In this document: positions 51,272-61,049 of the stretch, one piece after another
Numbering within the stretch: the stretch's first letter is position 1
How the letters are laid out: each line of letters starts with the position of its first letter
DNA from: Kordiimonas gwangyangensis DSM 19435 = JCM 12864
GTDB taxonomy: Bacteria > Pseudomonadota > Alphaproteobacteria > Sphingomonadales > Kordiimonadaceae
Assembly (NCBI RefSeq): GCF_000375545.1
Contig: NZ_AQXF01000001.1
Span: 925,241 to 989,240 of the forward strand
Direction: 5' to 3'
Length of the DNA stretch: 64,000 nt
Position numbers and translations under genes: made by a program
Notes under the pieces: model-generated
Databases searched by the model: none
Seen by the model: only the letters and a program-made list of their open reading frames with translations
What the model was told of the DNA's origin: nothing

Positions 51272-52258
51272 TTGAGCGATTTTCAGGTGCTGTGTATCGG
51301 CAATGCGATTGTCGATATTTTTGCCCGGGTTGAGGATGATTTCCTCGACGCCCATGACCGCATCAAGGGTTCCATGATGCTGGTGGATGCAGAAACCTCG
51401 GCGCGGATCTATGATGCCATGCCGCCCGCGGTGGAACGCTCCGGCGGGTCGGCGGGCAATACGGCGGCGGGCATTGCCTCGCTCGGTGGTCGCGCGGCCT
51501 ATATGGGCAAAGTGCATGCTGACCAGCTTGGTACTGTGTTCCGCCATGATATCCGCGCCATCGGTGTGCACTATGAAACCGAACCGGCAACAGAGGGTGC
51601 GCCCACGGCCACCAGCATGATCCTCGTCACCCCTGACGCACAGCGTACCATGAGCACCTATCTTGGTGCCTGCGGCGAGCTTGCGCTTGCCGACATTGAT
51701 GAAAGCGTAGTTGCCCGCGCTGATGTTACCTACATCGAAGGCTACATGTGGGACCGCGACAACCAGAAGGAAGCCGTGCTGAAGGCGATGGATGTGGCGC
51801 ACGAACATGGCAAGCTTGTCTCACTGTCGCTCTCTGACAGTTTCTGCGTGGACCGTTTCCGCGCCGAGTTTGTTGAGCTTGTGGAGGGCCGCGTGGACAT
51901 CCTGTTCGCGAACGAAGCCGAGATCAAATCGCTTTACCAGACCGATACGTTCGAGGAAGCAATGGAACGCCTGCGCCCGCACGTGAAGCTTGCGGCGCTC
52001 ACCCGGTCCGAAAAGGGGTCAGTGGTGCTGAGCCAGGACGGTATGGTTGAAGTAGCGGCCCACCCGGCTTCGGTGATCGATACCACAGGCGCGGGTGATC
52101 TTTATGCGGCTGGTTTCCTGTTTGGCTATACGTCAGGCAAAAGCCTTGAAGACTGTGCGCGGCTTGGTGGCCTTGCTGCCGCTGAGGTGATTTCGCATCT
52201 CGGCGCCCGGCCTGAGGTGAACCTCAAGAAACTGGCTGCGGAAGACCTGGGACTTTAA
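51272..52258 (+). CDS. PfkB-family kinase (adenosine-kinase-like)
   Basis: Protein of 328 aa. 'VLCIGNAIVDIFARV' at the N-terminus, 'GGSAGNTAAGIASLGG' (substrate loop) near 55 and 'DTTGAGDLYAAGF' near 270 with the catalytic Asp mark the ribokinase fold. Alphaproteobacterial relatives are usually called adenosine kinase; activity is not proven. TTG start with GAGGAG eight bases upstream. Confidence 0.88.
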   Translation: MSDFQVLCIGNAIVDIFARVEDDFLDAHDRIKGSMMLVDAETSARIYDAMPPAVERSGGSAGNTAAGIASLGGRAAYMGKVHADQLGTVFRHDIRAIGVHYETEPATEGAPTATSMILVTPDAQRTMSTYLGACGELALADIDESVVARADVTYIEGYMWDRDNQKEAVLKAMDVAHEHGKLVSLSLSDSFCVDRFRAEFVELVEGRVDILFANEAEIKSLYQTDTFEEAMERLRPHVKLAALTRSEKGSVVLSQDGMVEVAAHPASVIDTTGAGDLYAAGFLFGYTSGKSLEDCARLGGLAAAEVISHLGARPEVNLKKLAAEDLGL

Positions 52259-52279
52259 GCCCGAATCCACGCAAGCGTA

Positions 52280-53233
52280 TCAGCCCCAGGGACCTTTCCT
52301 GGGGCTTTCTTCGTGCACATCGGCTTCAGTCGTGGGCACGCTGGTTCCGCCTGACACGCGGCGGCCAGTGGCGCGCGGCATGGGCGTATAATCGCCGCTT
52401 GCGGCCATGGCCTCAAGCCGGGAGATCCTCTCTTCCATGCGCGGGTGCGTGGAGAATAGGCTGTCGATCGAACCGCCCTTGAGCGGGTTCACGATAAAGA
52501 GGTGCGCGGTGGCCGGGTTTTCCTCGGCGCGTGGGTTTACGTTCATCGCGGCACCCTGATGGAGGCGTGCGAGTGCGCTGGCGAGCGCCAGCGGCTTGCC
52601 GCAGATCTCGGCACCCTCTTTGTCAGCCGCGTATTCACGGGTGCGCGAAATTGCCATCTGCACCAGCATGGCAGCCATAGGTGCGAGGATCATCATCAGG
52701 ATGGTGCCAATGATGCCAAGCGGGTTGTTGCGGTTGCCGCCAAAAAACAGCGCAAAGTTCGCCAGCATGGAGATGGCACCAGCAATGGTGGCGGTGATGG
52801 TCATTGTCAGTGTGTCGCGGTTTTTAACGTGCGCGAGCTCGTGTGCCATCACACCTTCAACCTCATCATGGCTGAGGATACGCAAGAGGCCGGTGGTGGC
52901 AGCGACAGCGGCATTCTGCGGGTTACGGCCTGTGGCGAAGGCGTTCGGCTGGTTGCTCTCGATAATATAGACCTTCGGCATTGGCAGCTCCGCGCGGCGG
53001 GCAAGGCGGCGCACGATACCGAACAGTTCCGGCGCTTCCTGCTCGTTCACCTGCCGCGCACCGTGCATGGACAGCACCATTTTATCTGCGTTCCAATAGG
53101 CGAAAAAGTTCATCGCGGCGGCGATTATGAGGGCGATCATGATACCGCCCTGGCCGCCCAGCATAAGGCCAAACACCATGAGAAGTGCTGTCATGGCAGC
53201 CATCAAAAGGGCAGTACGCGCGTAACTCATCAT
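52280..53233 (-). CDS. htpX: Membrane zinc metalloprotease HtpX
   Basis: Protein of 317 aa. Two membrane helices (about 6-36), zinc motif 'AHELAHVKN' near residue 130 and '[11 protein letters not shown]' near 205 are intact. HtpX removes misfolded membrane proteins and is heat-induced. A possible RpoH promoter lies upstream. The C-terminal tail is Gly/Arg-rich and variable. Confidence 0.95.
   Translation of the reverse strand: MMSYARTALLMAAMTALLMVFGLMLGGQGGIMIALIIAAAMNFFAYWNADKMVLSMHGARQVNEQEAPELFGIVRRLARRAELPMPKVYIIESNQPNAFATGRNPQNAAVAATTGLLRILSHDEVEGVMAHELAHVKNRDTLTMTITATIAGAISMLANFALFFGGNRNNPLGIIGTILMMILAPMAAMLVQMAISRTREYAADKEGAEICGKPLALASALARLHQGAAMNVNPRAEENPATAHLFIVNPLKGGSIDSLFSTHPRMEERISRLEAMAASGDYTPMPRATGRRVSGGTSVPTTEADVHEESPRKGPWG
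52282..52310. terminator. Terminator between the PfkB gene and htpX
   Basis: AGCCCCAGG/CCTGGGGCT with a 7-base loop, followed by TTCTT; it overlaps the last codons of htpX. Confidence 0.6.
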
Positions 53234-53282
53234 AGCTCATTCATCCGTCGGTTGGTCGCGTTTGACTTGCGAATTAAGTCAT

Positions 53283-53311
53283 ATTTGGGCAGCGTGGGGG
53301 TTGGCTTCAAG
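53283..53311 (-). promoter_or_regulatory. Candidate RpoH promoter of htpX
   Basis: On the minus strand CTTGAAG (53311-53305) and CCCAAAT (53289-53283), 15 bases apart, roughly fitting an E. coli-like RpoH promoter. It lies 50 bp before htpX. Confidence 0.4.
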
Positions 53312-53381
53312 TGAAATCGCATGTCAGGGCACATGGGGACAGGCGGATGACCGAAGCCCAAAATACGAGTAAGAAGACAGG

Positions 53382-54290
53382 ATGATGTCGAGAGAAGGTC
53401 AACTGGAAATACTGCCGAAAGCGACGGTTTCAAAGGCGCTTGTCGTCTTTGTAGTCGCAACCGGCATCCTCGCAGCGCTGGCGTCCATGCTGGTGATCGA
53501 TATCGGGATAAAGCGCCACTATATGGTGCTCCTGATGTGGACACCCGGCCTTGGTGCGCTGATTGCCTGTAAAGCGGCGGGTATCCCGCTCTCAAGCCTC
53601 GGCTGGGGTTGGGGTAAAGCGCGCTGGCACGCCGCCGCTTATCTGACACCGCTCCTATACGGATTGACGGCTTACAGCATTCTGTGGGGCACCGGGCTCG
53701 CGACCGCCATTGACCCCAAGTTCATTGAAGAAGCGGGCTATCACCTCGGCCTTGTTGGCTGGTCGGAGAATGCGACCCTCCTGATGGCGATTTTCATTTT
53801 CGCTGTTGTGGGCATGACATGGCATCTGGCCTCAGGCCTTGGCGAGGAAATCGGCTGGCGCGGCTTCCTAACGCCTGCCCTGATGCGCTTTTTCAGCCTG
53901 CCTGTGGCGTCGCTCATCACCGGGCTTATGTGGGCCCTGTGGCATGTGCCCATCATCCTCTACACAAAATATAACGCGGGCCCGAATGACCTTGGCATCC
54001 AGATCGCCAATTTCACCCTTCTCTGCGTCGGTATTTCCATGATCATGGGGTACCTGCGGGTTAAATCCGGCAGCTTGTGGACCGGGGCGGTGATGCACGC
54101 GGCACATAATATCTTCATCCTGAGCCTCTTTGAGCGCATCACGCTCAAATATGAGGGCACATGGCGCTACGCGGGTGAATTTGGTGTGCTGCTGCCGCTT
54201 GTCGTGGCGCTTTTTGCGCTTTATGTGTTGTTGCGCGCTTACCGTGAAGGGCTGACCGGCAGCCCCAAACAGCGAGAGGATGCAGCATGA
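53382..54290 (+). CDS. CPBP-family intramembrane metalloprotease
   Basis: Protein of 302 aa with about eight membrane segments. The Abi/CPBP motifs are intact: '[11 protein letters not shown]' (EExxxR) near residue 160, 'WALWHVP' near 190 and 'MHAAHNIF' near 240. Members act as CAAX-type proteases or in bacteriocin immunity. Two adjacent ATG codons (53382, 53385) start it. Its stop overlaps the DUF1674 gene (ATGA). Confidence 0.9.
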   Translation: MMSREGQLEILPKATVSKALVVFVVATGILAALASMLVIDIGIKRHYMVLLMWTPGLGALIACKAAGIPLSSLGWGWGKARWHAAAYLTPLLYGLTAYSILWGTGLATAIDPKFIEEAGYHLGLVGWSENATLLMAIFIFAVVGMTWHLASGLGEEIGWRGFLTPALMRFFSLPVASLITGLMWALWHVPIILYTKYNAGPNDLGIQIANFTLLCVGISMIMGYLRVKSGSLWTGAVMHAAHNIFILSLFERITLKYEGTWRYAGEFGVLLPLVVALFALYVLLRAYREGLTGSPKQREDAA

Positions 54291-54448
54291 GTGACAAGCA
54301 AAGTCAGGCGAAGGACGAAACGGCAGACGCCCCGCATGTGGACAAAGCCGACAAGCCCGCTGCACCGAAGGAAGTTGGCGGCCGCAAAGGCCCTGAACCC
54401 ACCCGCTATGGCGACTGGGAAAAGAACGGCATCATCTCTGATTTCTGA
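54287..54448 (+). CDS. DUF1674 / SDHAF4-like protein
   Basis: Protein of 53 aa. After a charged N-terminus the conserved C-terminus '[18 protein letters not shown]' and final 'ISDF' identify the DUF1674 family, homologous to mitochondrial SDHAF4, which helps flavinylated SdhA join SdhB. The start overlaps the CPBP stop. The stop abuts, base to base, the stop of the convergent 599-residue protein. Confidence 0.92.
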   Translation: MSDKQSQAKDETADAPHVDKADKPAAPKEVGGRKGPEPTRYGDWEKNGIISDF

Positions 54449-56248
54449 TCAGGCCTGAGGCTCTGTCGTCTCGGCCGCATCGCCCGTTTCCCCTGAACTT
54501 TCTGCATCTTCTGCAGCTTCGGTTTCTTCAGTCTCTTCGTGCTCTGGCGCTTTGGCTTGCTGGCCTTGCGCAATGCCTGCGCGCTCCAGCAGGTCACGAA
54601 ACGCCTTGAGTTCCTTTTCCGCTGCTGCGCGGTCAAGGCCCGTGATCAGCCCTTCGGTGAAGCCCGGCTGTTTCATATATAGCCGTACCTGATGATCGGC
54701 GCGTGTCGCGCAGTCACCGGCCGTGAAATAACCGTCCGCCAGCAGGCCGAGGATTTTCTTGGCCTTGTCCTGCAGGCTGATATTGAGGTTGTGCAGCTTT
54801 TTCAGGATTTGGGTGTTGTCGAGAATGGCGCGGCAGAAACCGTCCAGCTTTTCGGCAATCTTGCGCCGGTGCATCTCCGTGAGGTCGGCTTCCATGATAC
54901 GCTTTTGCAGCATCACAAGGTCATGCATGCGCTGCATGGGTTGGCCGCCATCAAGGCCGACAAAGATGGATTCGTATTCAGGGCGGGTCAGCACTGGCAG
55001 CATGAAGTTCGCCACCATGCGTTTGTTTGAATGGCCGATGGTATATTTTTCAAGGTCCAGCAGCGCGTTGAGCTGGTCGATCGGGCTTTTGGTATCATAG
55101 AGCATTTCGCCCACGGCCTGGCTATTGAGCAGGCGGCTCGAGCGTGAGGCCAGCGCTTCCTCAAGGCTTTCAATGGCGCCAACATCACTCTGCAGCGCGT
55201 CTATCGCGCGTTTGAGCTCATCAAGGCCTTTGAGCTGCGCCACAAGCCCACCCGGGCAAATCGGTTTCGACAGGTCGATCTCGATTTTGAGGCGATTAAA
55301 GAGCGCGCGCGCAACCTGTGGCATCTTGCCTTCGGACAGAAATCCGTTGAGGCGCAGGATCTCATCCGAGAAGACCGGCGAATGTTCGTCCTCACCCATC
55401 AGGTTGAGGCGACCGGCCTGCAGGTGGGAAAGCCAGATCATGAAGCGCCCGCGGTCCTCTGGCTCACCGAGCATCTGACCCAGAATGCTGGGGTGCAGGA
55501 ACAGTTCGGCGATCATCTGGTCAAGGATTTCAAGCACCCATGCGGGGCGCGAGCCGCTGAGCATGGCGATCAGGCGGCCCATTTTGTCCGACAGGGTGAC
55601 AGCGGGGCGCAGGTATTCTGTGATGGCGGAGGTCAAGAGGAAACGTTTGTTGCCCTTGTCCTGCAGCACCTCAATAACGGGCTTCAGCCGCCCAACCTCC
55701 AGCGACGGCACGGTGGGCTGGTTCGCCTTCATGATCTCAATGGCGGTATCCACCACCTTGGTGATCTTGCGCATGCGCTCCTGTATGGAGCTGTTGTCGT
55801 CCTCATAAGCGACAGCGGTGCGCTGAATGGCGTTCTGCAGTTTGGTGCCAGCGTTATAAAGCTTGAAATAATGCTCAAGGCTGTGCAGCAGCTCAGTCGG
55901 TGTGATCATCCAGTCCGAGAGCGTATTGCCAAGCAGTTCCCAGATCGCGCGGCGGCCATCCGGGCGGTAAAGGTCATCGGGTGTCAGGCAAGGCGAGATC
56001 TTGCCGGTCTGGTCGTATTTGGAGGTCTTGCGGTTGCCGCCGCGGGCGTAAATCTCGACGCTCGCAAACTCGTGGGATTCTTTGTCGTAGCTTTCCTTGA
56101 GAACCTTGACCCCGCTGTATTTTTTGGAGCCCCAGAAATCTTCCGCCTTTTCAACGGCGATTTTCCGGTCGTTCACAACTTCGACAATTGTCCATCGCGT
56201 GCCGCGTCGCCCCATGATTTCATAATGGACGCTCTGGCTCAACGACAC
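54449..56248 (-). CDS. Large conserved-looking protein of unknown function
   Basis: Protein of 599 aa, soluble and mostly alpha-helical, with no signal peptide or membrane helix. Residues 1-80 look like a small beta domain ('HYEIMGRRGTRWTIVEVV', 'VKVLKESYDKES'). The rest is a long helical array without recognised catalytic motifs, and residues 555-599 are a low-complexity Glu/Ala/Thr tail. Its codon use matches the neighbours. A scaffolding or regulatory role is possible but not shown. Confidence 0.8.
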   Translation of the reverse strand: MSLSQSVHYEIMGRRGTRWTIVEVVNDRKIAVEKAEDFWGSKKYSGVKVLKESYDKESHEFASVEIYARGGNRKTSKYDQTGKISPCLTPDDLYRPDGRRAIWELLGNTLSDWMITPTELLHSLEHYFKLYNAGTKLQNAIQRTAVAYEDDNSSIQERMRKITKVVDTAIEIMKANQPTVPSLEVGRLKPVIEVLQDKGNKRFLLTSAITEYLRPAVTLSDKMGRLIAMLSGSRPAWVLEILDQMIAELFLHPSILGQMLGEPEDRGRFMIWLSHLQAGRLNLMGEDEHSPVFSDEILRLNGFLSEGKMPQVARALFNRLKIEIDLSKPICPGGLVAQLKGLDELKRAIDALQSDVGAIESLEEALASRSSRLLNSQAVGEMLYDTKSPIDQLNALLDLEKYTIGHSNKRMVANFMLPVLTRPEYESIFVGLDGGQPMQRMHDLVMLQKRIMEADLTEMHRRKIAEKLDGFCRAILDNTQILKKLHNLNISLQDKAKKILGLLADGYFTAGDCATRADHQVRLYMKQPGFTEGLITGLDRAAAEKELKAFRDLLERAGIAQGQQAKAPEHEETEETEAAEDAESSGETGDAAETTEPQA

Positions 56249-56413
56249 CTAACTCTCCTCTCACCGCTTCTACGCGTATCACACCCCAGCCTTGCGGCGC
56301 ATGGTCAACCAATTCAGGCAGGCAGTCAATATGGGCAGTTCCTCCCTCCTGATCCCGGGAAGAAGCAGCCGCGCCACTATACCAGCTATGCCAGAGCACA
56401 GGTTGCGAAAAAG

Positions 56414-57391
56414 TTAAACTAAATTTTCAGCTTTGAGATAGTCGACACATTCTGCCACGCTTTCTTCAAGCGGTACGATGCGGTAGCCCAGCTCATCCAC
56501 CGCGCGGTCGCTGAGCGCGTCCACGGTCTCGCAGGCAAAATACGCTTCTTCGCGGGTGACGGTTGGCCGCTTGCCGCTGAAACTGGCTTTAAGTGAGAAA
56601 AACTCCGCCGCCAGCTTGAGGAGGAAGGCGGGTGTGGGGTTCTTAGGCTCCGGCAGGCCAAGCTTCTCGGATGCGAGGGCGAGGAATTCATACATGGTCG
56701 CATAAGGCCCGCCGAGGATGTAATTCTCCCCCGTGCGGCCCTTGTGGTAGGCGGCAACAATGCCCTCGGCTACGGCACGCGCATTGGCGAAATTGCCGGC
56801 ACCTGGCGGCGTGCCCGGCAGGTCTCCTTTGGCGTGGCGGATAATCAGCCGCGCCCAGTTATGGCTGTCGTATTTGCCCACAATATGGGTTGGGTTCACG
56901 ATCACCGCGTCCATGCCGCGCCATGTGGCTTCTTTCACTTTACGTTCGGCAAAGGTTTTGGTGTGCACATAGGATACCCAGCTTGAGGCGCCCAGCTTCT
57001 CTGTGTCCTCTTTCACAGGCTCTTGATGGATGCCGTACACACTGGTGCTCGAACAGTGGATGAAGCGGCCCACATCCTTGTCGGTCGCCATCTGTAAAAG
57101 CGCGGCTGTGCCGTCCACGTTCACAATGCGCTGTTTGGCGGATTCCGCCTTCCAGGTGCTTGTATTGGCAGCGAGGTGGAAGATGGCCTCGATTTTATTG
57201 GGCACTTTTGATGCGTACCCGGTGGGTTGTGACAGCCGCCCCTCAACATAGGAAACACGGTTGCCAAACAGCGTCTCAGCGGCCTTGCGGTCGCGCACCA
57301 GAATGTGGATATCCCACCCCTCTTCGGTCAGCACATCAATGAGATGGCGGCCCAGAAACCCGGTGGCGCCGGTGACAAATGCGGTTGGCAT
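56414..57391 (-). CDS. NAD-dependent epimerase/dehydratase (extended SDR)
   Basis: Protein of 325 aa. The cofactor loop 'VTGATGFLGRHL' (6-17), 'FHLAANTS' near 70 and the catalytic 'YVHTKTFAE' near 140 are present. Similar to dihydroflavonol-4-reductase-like and hopanoid-associated sugar epimerases; the substrate cannot be named. It stands alone, with 165 bp of non-coding sequence after its stop in which I see only a possible promoter for the 599-residue gene's region. Confidence 0.88.
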   Translation of the reverse strand: MPTAFVTGATGFLGRHLIDVLTEEGWDIHILVRDRKAAETLFGNRVSYVEGRLSQPTGYASKVPNKIEAIFHLAANTSTWKAESAKQRIVNVDGTAALLQMATDKDVGRFIHCSSTSVYGIHQEPVKEDTEKLGASSWVSYVHTKTFAERKVKEATWRGMDAVIVNPTHIVGKYDSHNWARLIIRHAKGDLPGTPPGAGNFANARAVAEGIVAAYHKGRTGENYILGGPYATMYEFLALASEKLGLPEPKNPTPAFLLKLAAEFFSLKASFSGKRPTVTREEAYFACETVDALSDRAVDELGYRIVPLEESVAECVDYLKAENLV

Positions 57392-57511
57392 AATTTATTC
57401 CCTGACTGTTTTGCCCAAATTTTGCCGGAGATCCGCTCAAAGCTTGAGTTTTCAGACTCCAGCGGTTAAGCACAGGCAAGTTCAGTGTGTCTATTGAGGA
57501 ATATTACCTTC

Positions 57512-58528
57512 ATGCGGCTTTTTGGCAATGTGATGACGAAAAAACTGGCGGCAATTGCTTTGCTCGCCTGCATTCTTCCCACTTTCCCGGCTGTGGCGGC
57601 GACCGATCCGTCAGCAGGTGTGGTGGAAATGCTCAAAACGGCAGCTGCCGCCAACGATAAGGATACATTCGACACACTCCTTGAAACAGCGCTCAAGACA
57701 TGGCCATCGAAACGCATCACGCTCCTCAAGTCCGCGCGCACCATCAGCGAAACATGGATGCCGCAACCCTATCTTGACGAGCTTGCTGCCGCAAAAGCGG
57801 CTGAGGAAGCCGCAGAGGCGGCATCACGCGCCCGCGGTATCATGTATTACCTCGATCCCAAACTGTGGGAAGGTCAGGCCCAGCTTGGTGGCAGCACCAG
57901 CTCTGGTGACAGTGACGAGCAGGGCCTGTCGGCCGCACTCAGTTTTGAGCGTGCCTTCGGCCCCAAATGGAACCACAGCTTCAACTTCAAATTTGATTTC
58001 GGCCGCTCGGAAGGTGTGACGACACGCCAGCGTTTTGTCGGCCAATATGAAGTGATGTGGAAACCCTGGACCAATGTGTTTCTCCTGAATTTCACCGAGC
58101 TTGAGCTCGATAAATTCTCCGGCTTTGATTACCGCGTGGTGGAGAACGTCGCGCTCGGTACCGAGGTGTTCCGCTCCGCGAACCAGAGCCTGCGTGTGGA
58201 AGGCGGCCCCGGTATCCGGATCAGCGGTGTCGAAGCGTCGCTTGAAAACGGCGTGCTGGTACCCGCGCACACATCGAAAGAATTCCTTGGCCGTGTGTCG
58301 AGCACCTATGAACTGAAATTGACGGACAATCTGTCGTTCAAGGACCGGGTTTCGGCGATTTACGGCACGGAGTCCACAACGCTTGAAAACTGGGCGCAAT
58401 TCTCCGCGCGCATCAATTCGCACATGCAGGCGCGCCTGTCGTTTGAAGTGAAATACGATTCGCTTGCGCCTATCGGCACATCGGCATGGGATACTGCAAC
58501 GCGCGCAACCTTGGTCTATGATTTCTAA
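57512..58528 (+). CDS. DUF481-family outer-membrane beta-barrel protein
   Basis: Protein of 338 aa. Signal peptide to about residue 30 ('FPAVAA'), then a helical 'MLKTAAAANDKDTFDTLLETAL' segment with an Ala/Glu coiled region, and from about 110 a beta-barrel of the DUF481 type ('GQAQLGGSTSSGDSDEQGLS', final 'TRATLVYDF' with terminal Phe). ATG 57512 has GAGGAA upstream. Cargo or ligand unknown. Confidence 0.85.
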   Translation: MRLFGNVMTKKLAAIALLACILPTFPAVAATDPSAGVVEMLKTAAAANDKDTFDTLLETALKTWPSKRITLLKSARTISETWMPQPYLDELAAAKAAEEAAEAASRARGIMYYLDPKLWEGQAQLGGSTSSGDSDEQGLSAALSFERAFGPKWNHSFNFKFDFGRSEGVTTRQRFVGQYEVMWKPWTNVFLLNFTELELDKFSGFDYRVVENVALGTEVFRSANQSLRVEGGPGIRISGVEASLENGVLVPAHTSKEFLGRVSSTYELKLTDNLSFKDRVSAIYGTESTTLENWAQFSARINSHMQARLSFEVKYDSLAPIGTSAWDTATRATLVYDF

Positions 58529-58552
58529 TCGAGCGTAGATACGCGATGTGAG

Positions 58553-58580
58553 AAGCCCGCAGTTGCGGGCTTTTTTTATG
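58553..58580 (+). terminator. Intrinsic terminator after the DUF481 gene
   Basis: Perfect stem AAGCCCGC/GCGGGCTT with loop AGTT, then seven T residues. It lies 25 bp after the stop. Confidence 0.88.
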
Positions 58581-58584
58581 GCCT

Positions 58585-59004
58585 CTATTCACCCAGAAGG
58601 TGGCAACTGACCGTGCGGCGGTGCGGGCTTGTGCGGTGCTCGAACACATAGACCCCTTGCCATGTGCCAAGGGTTGGGCGCCCGTCCATCACCGGGATGG
58701 ACAGCGACACATCACTGAGCGCTGCCTTGATATGGGCGGGCATGTCGTCGGGCCCTTCCGCGGTATGCCGGTATAACGCGGGTTTCATCGGTGCCAGACG
58801 GTCAAACGCATCCCGAAGGTCGGTTTGCACGTCCGGATCCGCGTTTTCCTGAATGGTCAGGGACGCGCTGGTGTGACGGATGAAAAGCGTGAGCAGGCCT
58901 TCACGCATGCCGGTGTCGACAACCCAGGCCGCCAGCTCCCGCGTGAACTCATAAAGCCCAAGGCCGCGAGTGCTGACCTGAATGTTGGTGGTTGCCTGCC
59001 GCAT
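58585..59004 (-). CDS. yjbQ: YjbQ-family (UPF0047) protein
   Basis: Protein of 139 aa. 'LTLFIRHTSASLTIQENADPDV' and 'PVMDGRPTLGTWQGVYVFEHR' are the family signatures, with metal-binding His and Asp residues. Members can replace thiamine phosphate synthase weakly; the true role is unknown. It follows hsp20 by six bases. Confidence 0.92.
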   Translation of the reverse strand: MRQATTNIQVSTRGLGLYEFTRELAAWVVDTGMREGLLTLFIRHTSASLTIQENADPDVQTDLRDAFDRLAPMKPALYRHTAEGPDDMPAHIKAALSDVSLSIPVMDGRPTLGTWQGVYVFEHRTSPHRRTVSCHLLGE

Positions 59005-59010
59005 GAGGTC

Positions 59011-59418
59011 TTACCGAATGGGAACGGTGCGCACCAGTTCCTGCGCTTGCGGGCGGGAAAGGTCAATGTGCAGAAGGCCGTGTTCCATGAAGGCGTCCGA
59101 GACTTCCATGCCGTCAGCGAGCACAAATTTGCGCACAAACTGGCGGGCCGCGATACCGCGGTGCAGGTAGGCTTTCTCGCCGGCATCGTCTTTCTGCTTG
59201 CCGCGGATAATGAGCTGGTTGCCCTCGAGCGCGATATCGAGATCTTCACGCGCGAAGCCCGCAACCGCGAGCGAGATGCGGATGGCTGCATCGCCAATCT
59301 GTTCGATATTATAGGGAGGGTAGCCGTCACCCGCGTTTTTCGACACTTTGTCGAGCACGTCCTCAAGTTGGTCGAAACCAAGGAGGAAAGGGCTGTTGAA
59401 GATGGACATACGCGACAT
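59011..59418 (-). CDS. Small heat-shock protein, Hsp20 family
   Basis: Protein of 135 aa, an alpha-crystallin domain at about residues 30-125. 'PPYNIEQIGDAAIRISLAVAGFAREDLDIALEGNQL' like strands and 'RGIAARQFVRKFVLADGMEV' fit the IbpA-like class A group. It is an ATP-independent holdase. ATG 59418 has AAGGAG eight bases before it, within a hairpin that may be temperature-sensitive. Cotranscribed with yjbQ. Confidence 0.95.
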   Translation of the reverse strand: MSRMSIFNSPFLLGFDQLEDVLDKVSKNAGDGYPPYNIEQIGDAAIRISLAVAGFAREDLDIALEGNQLIIRGKQKDDAGEKAYLHRGIAARQFVRKFVLADGMEVSDAFMEHGLLHIDLSRPQAQELVRTVPIR

Positions 59419-59424
59419 CGGGTG

Positions 59425-59480
59425 TCTCCTTGAACAAGCGAAACCGGAAAATGCGGGCCCCGGTGAGAGGCGACCCGCAT
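59425..59480 (-). promoter_or_regulatory. ROSE-like RNA thermometer candidate in the hsp20 leader
   Basis: On the minus strand a hairpin with 7-bp stem ATGCGGG/CCCGCAT (59480-59451) is followed by TTTCGCTT-GTTC-AAGGAG, in which UCGCUU can pair with the Shine-Dalgarno AAGGAG with a G-G mismatch, the layout of ROSE elements (UYGCU opposite the SD). Heat would open the weak stem. The folding was judged by eye. Confidence 0.45.
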
Positions 59481-59531
59481 TCCAGAGTCTGGGCATGGAC
59501 GGCCCAATATTCAAGGTTAAATCGCGCCTTT

Positions 59532-60911
59532 TCAGCGATCTGTCGCGGACGGCTCTGCAGCACTTGCGGTGCTGACGTCGCGCACCATGTCGTCATCACC
59601 AGCAGGGGCGGTCACTTTGCCTTCGCTTTTTTCCGGCGGGCGGACCCAGCATTCTGTCCCGCGGGAGAGCAGTTCACGGCACAGGTCCCGCGCTTCCGAC
59701 AGGCTGCCCAGCGGCCCTGCGTTCAGGCGGTAATAGAAGCCGCGCGGCTTGCCTTCCTCACGGTCGCCAAAATCAACTTCGGAGCGCCGTGGCGGGATGC
59801 CGTCAAGCAAATCCGCATTGGCGCGGTAAAGGATGGTCCAGCCCCGCATCAGTGCTTTTTCCGTGCGGTAGGCACCAATCTGCAGCGCCCAGCCATGTGG
59901 CTCCACAAGCGGTGGCAGTTCGGTCAGCTCGTAATTTGCAGCGTCAACTTTGGCTTCCGGTTCCGGCTTCGGCGCTTCAGCAACCACGACGGTCTCGGCT
60001 TTTTCTTCCTCGACTTCAGCTATGACAGGCTGCTGCACAATACGCGCGGCCGCAGCTTCGCGGTCGCTGTTTTCCGCCAGCATCAGGTTGCCAGCTTCTT
60101 CCTTGGTCCAGTCCGGTGCGATCACGCCGGTGGTCAGCGCCTGCATGCGCCGCTCAACGGGCAGGCTTGCCAGCGTGCGGTAGAAGGTGAAGGTGTCATC
60201 CACGCTTTTTGCGTCAAGGTCGATGCGCGCCATGTTGCGGGCTTCGCGCTCGCGCCCCGCCATCAGGTAGGCCATGGCCAGATTCTGGCGGCCTTGCGCG
60301 GTGACTTTATTGCTTTGCGCGAGCGGCTCAAGGATATTGACCGCCGCTTCCGGGTTGCCGGTCATGGCAAACACCAGCGCCATATTGCTGAGGCTGGTGG
60401 CGTCCGCGCTATTCTGGAACGCAGCGATGGCTTCACCCACACGGCCAAGGGCGGCGAGTGATATACCGCGGGCCGAAACAACACGGCTGTCCATGGGTGC
60501 AAGGCTTGCGGCGCTATCAAGTGCAATGAGTGCTGTATCAAATTTGCCAAGCGCAATGCGGCTTTTGCCAAGCAGGTACCAACCCTCGAAGCCCATACCG
60601 CCACGCAGCGCGAGGTCTTCAAGGATATTCTCAGCTTCGTCATAGCGGCCGAGGGCCGCAAGGCTGCGGGCAAGGCCGGTGAGCGCGTAGGGGTTGCCAG
60701 TGGTGGTCGCCGCATGCCGGTAGAGAGGGGCAGCGGCGCTATGGTCACCTTTTGCGGAAAGTTCGTCAGCGATGGCGAGAATGCCACCGTTCTGAGCGGG
60801 CGCAGCCTGCGGCATGCTTGCCTGAATGTCGCGGTCTGAACCGTTGCAGGCAGCCAAACCAACCATGGCGCTGCCCAGAAGAAGCCGCTTTGCGGATCCA
60901 AAATATCTCAT
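59532..60911 (-). CDS. TPR lipoprotein with C-terminal SPOR domain
   Basis: Protein of 459 aa. Signal with lipobox LAAC (Cys22), TPR-like helices at about 45-260 ('PYALTGLARSLAALGRYDEAENIL'), a Glu/Pro-rich linker at about 290-325 and a SPOR domain at 335-425 ('HGWALQIGAYRTEKALMRGW', 'FYYRLNAGPLGSLSEARDLCREL'). SPOR domains bind denuded septal glycans, so a role in division or envelope assembly is likely. It is divergent from another SPOR gene. Confidence 0.85.
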   Translation of the reverse strand: MRYFGSAKRLLLGSAMVGLAACNGSDRDIQASMPQAAPAQNGGILAIADELSAKGDHSAAAPLYRHAATTTGNPYALTGLARSLAALGRYDEAENILEDLALRGGMGFEGWYLLGKSRIALGKFDTALIALDSAASLAPMDSRVVSARGISLAALGRVGEAIAAFQNSADATSLSNMALVFAMTGNPEAAVNILEPLAQSNKVTAQGRQNLAMAYLMAGREREARNMARIDLDAKSVDDTFTFYRTLASLPVERRMQALTTGVIAPDWTKEEAGNLMLAENSDREAAAARIVQQPVIAEVEEEKAETVVVAEAPKPEPEAKVDAANYELTELPPLVEPHGWALQIGAYRTEKALMRGWTILYRANADLLDGIPPRRSEVDFGDREEGKPRGFYYRLNAGPLGSLSEARDLCRELLSRGTECWVRPPEKSEGKVTAPAGDDDMVRDVSTASAAEPSATDR

Positions 60912-61049
60912 AACTGTCTCGCTTTTCAGCGTGGTTTGCCTGATTTACTAAAGGCAAGACTAGCGGACAGCTTTAAAGGAAGCTTTAATTGACGCGTCTT
61001 CTTTTACGTGTAATTTCGCTAAAGTTAGCTAAAATTCGAGAAATCTGCC

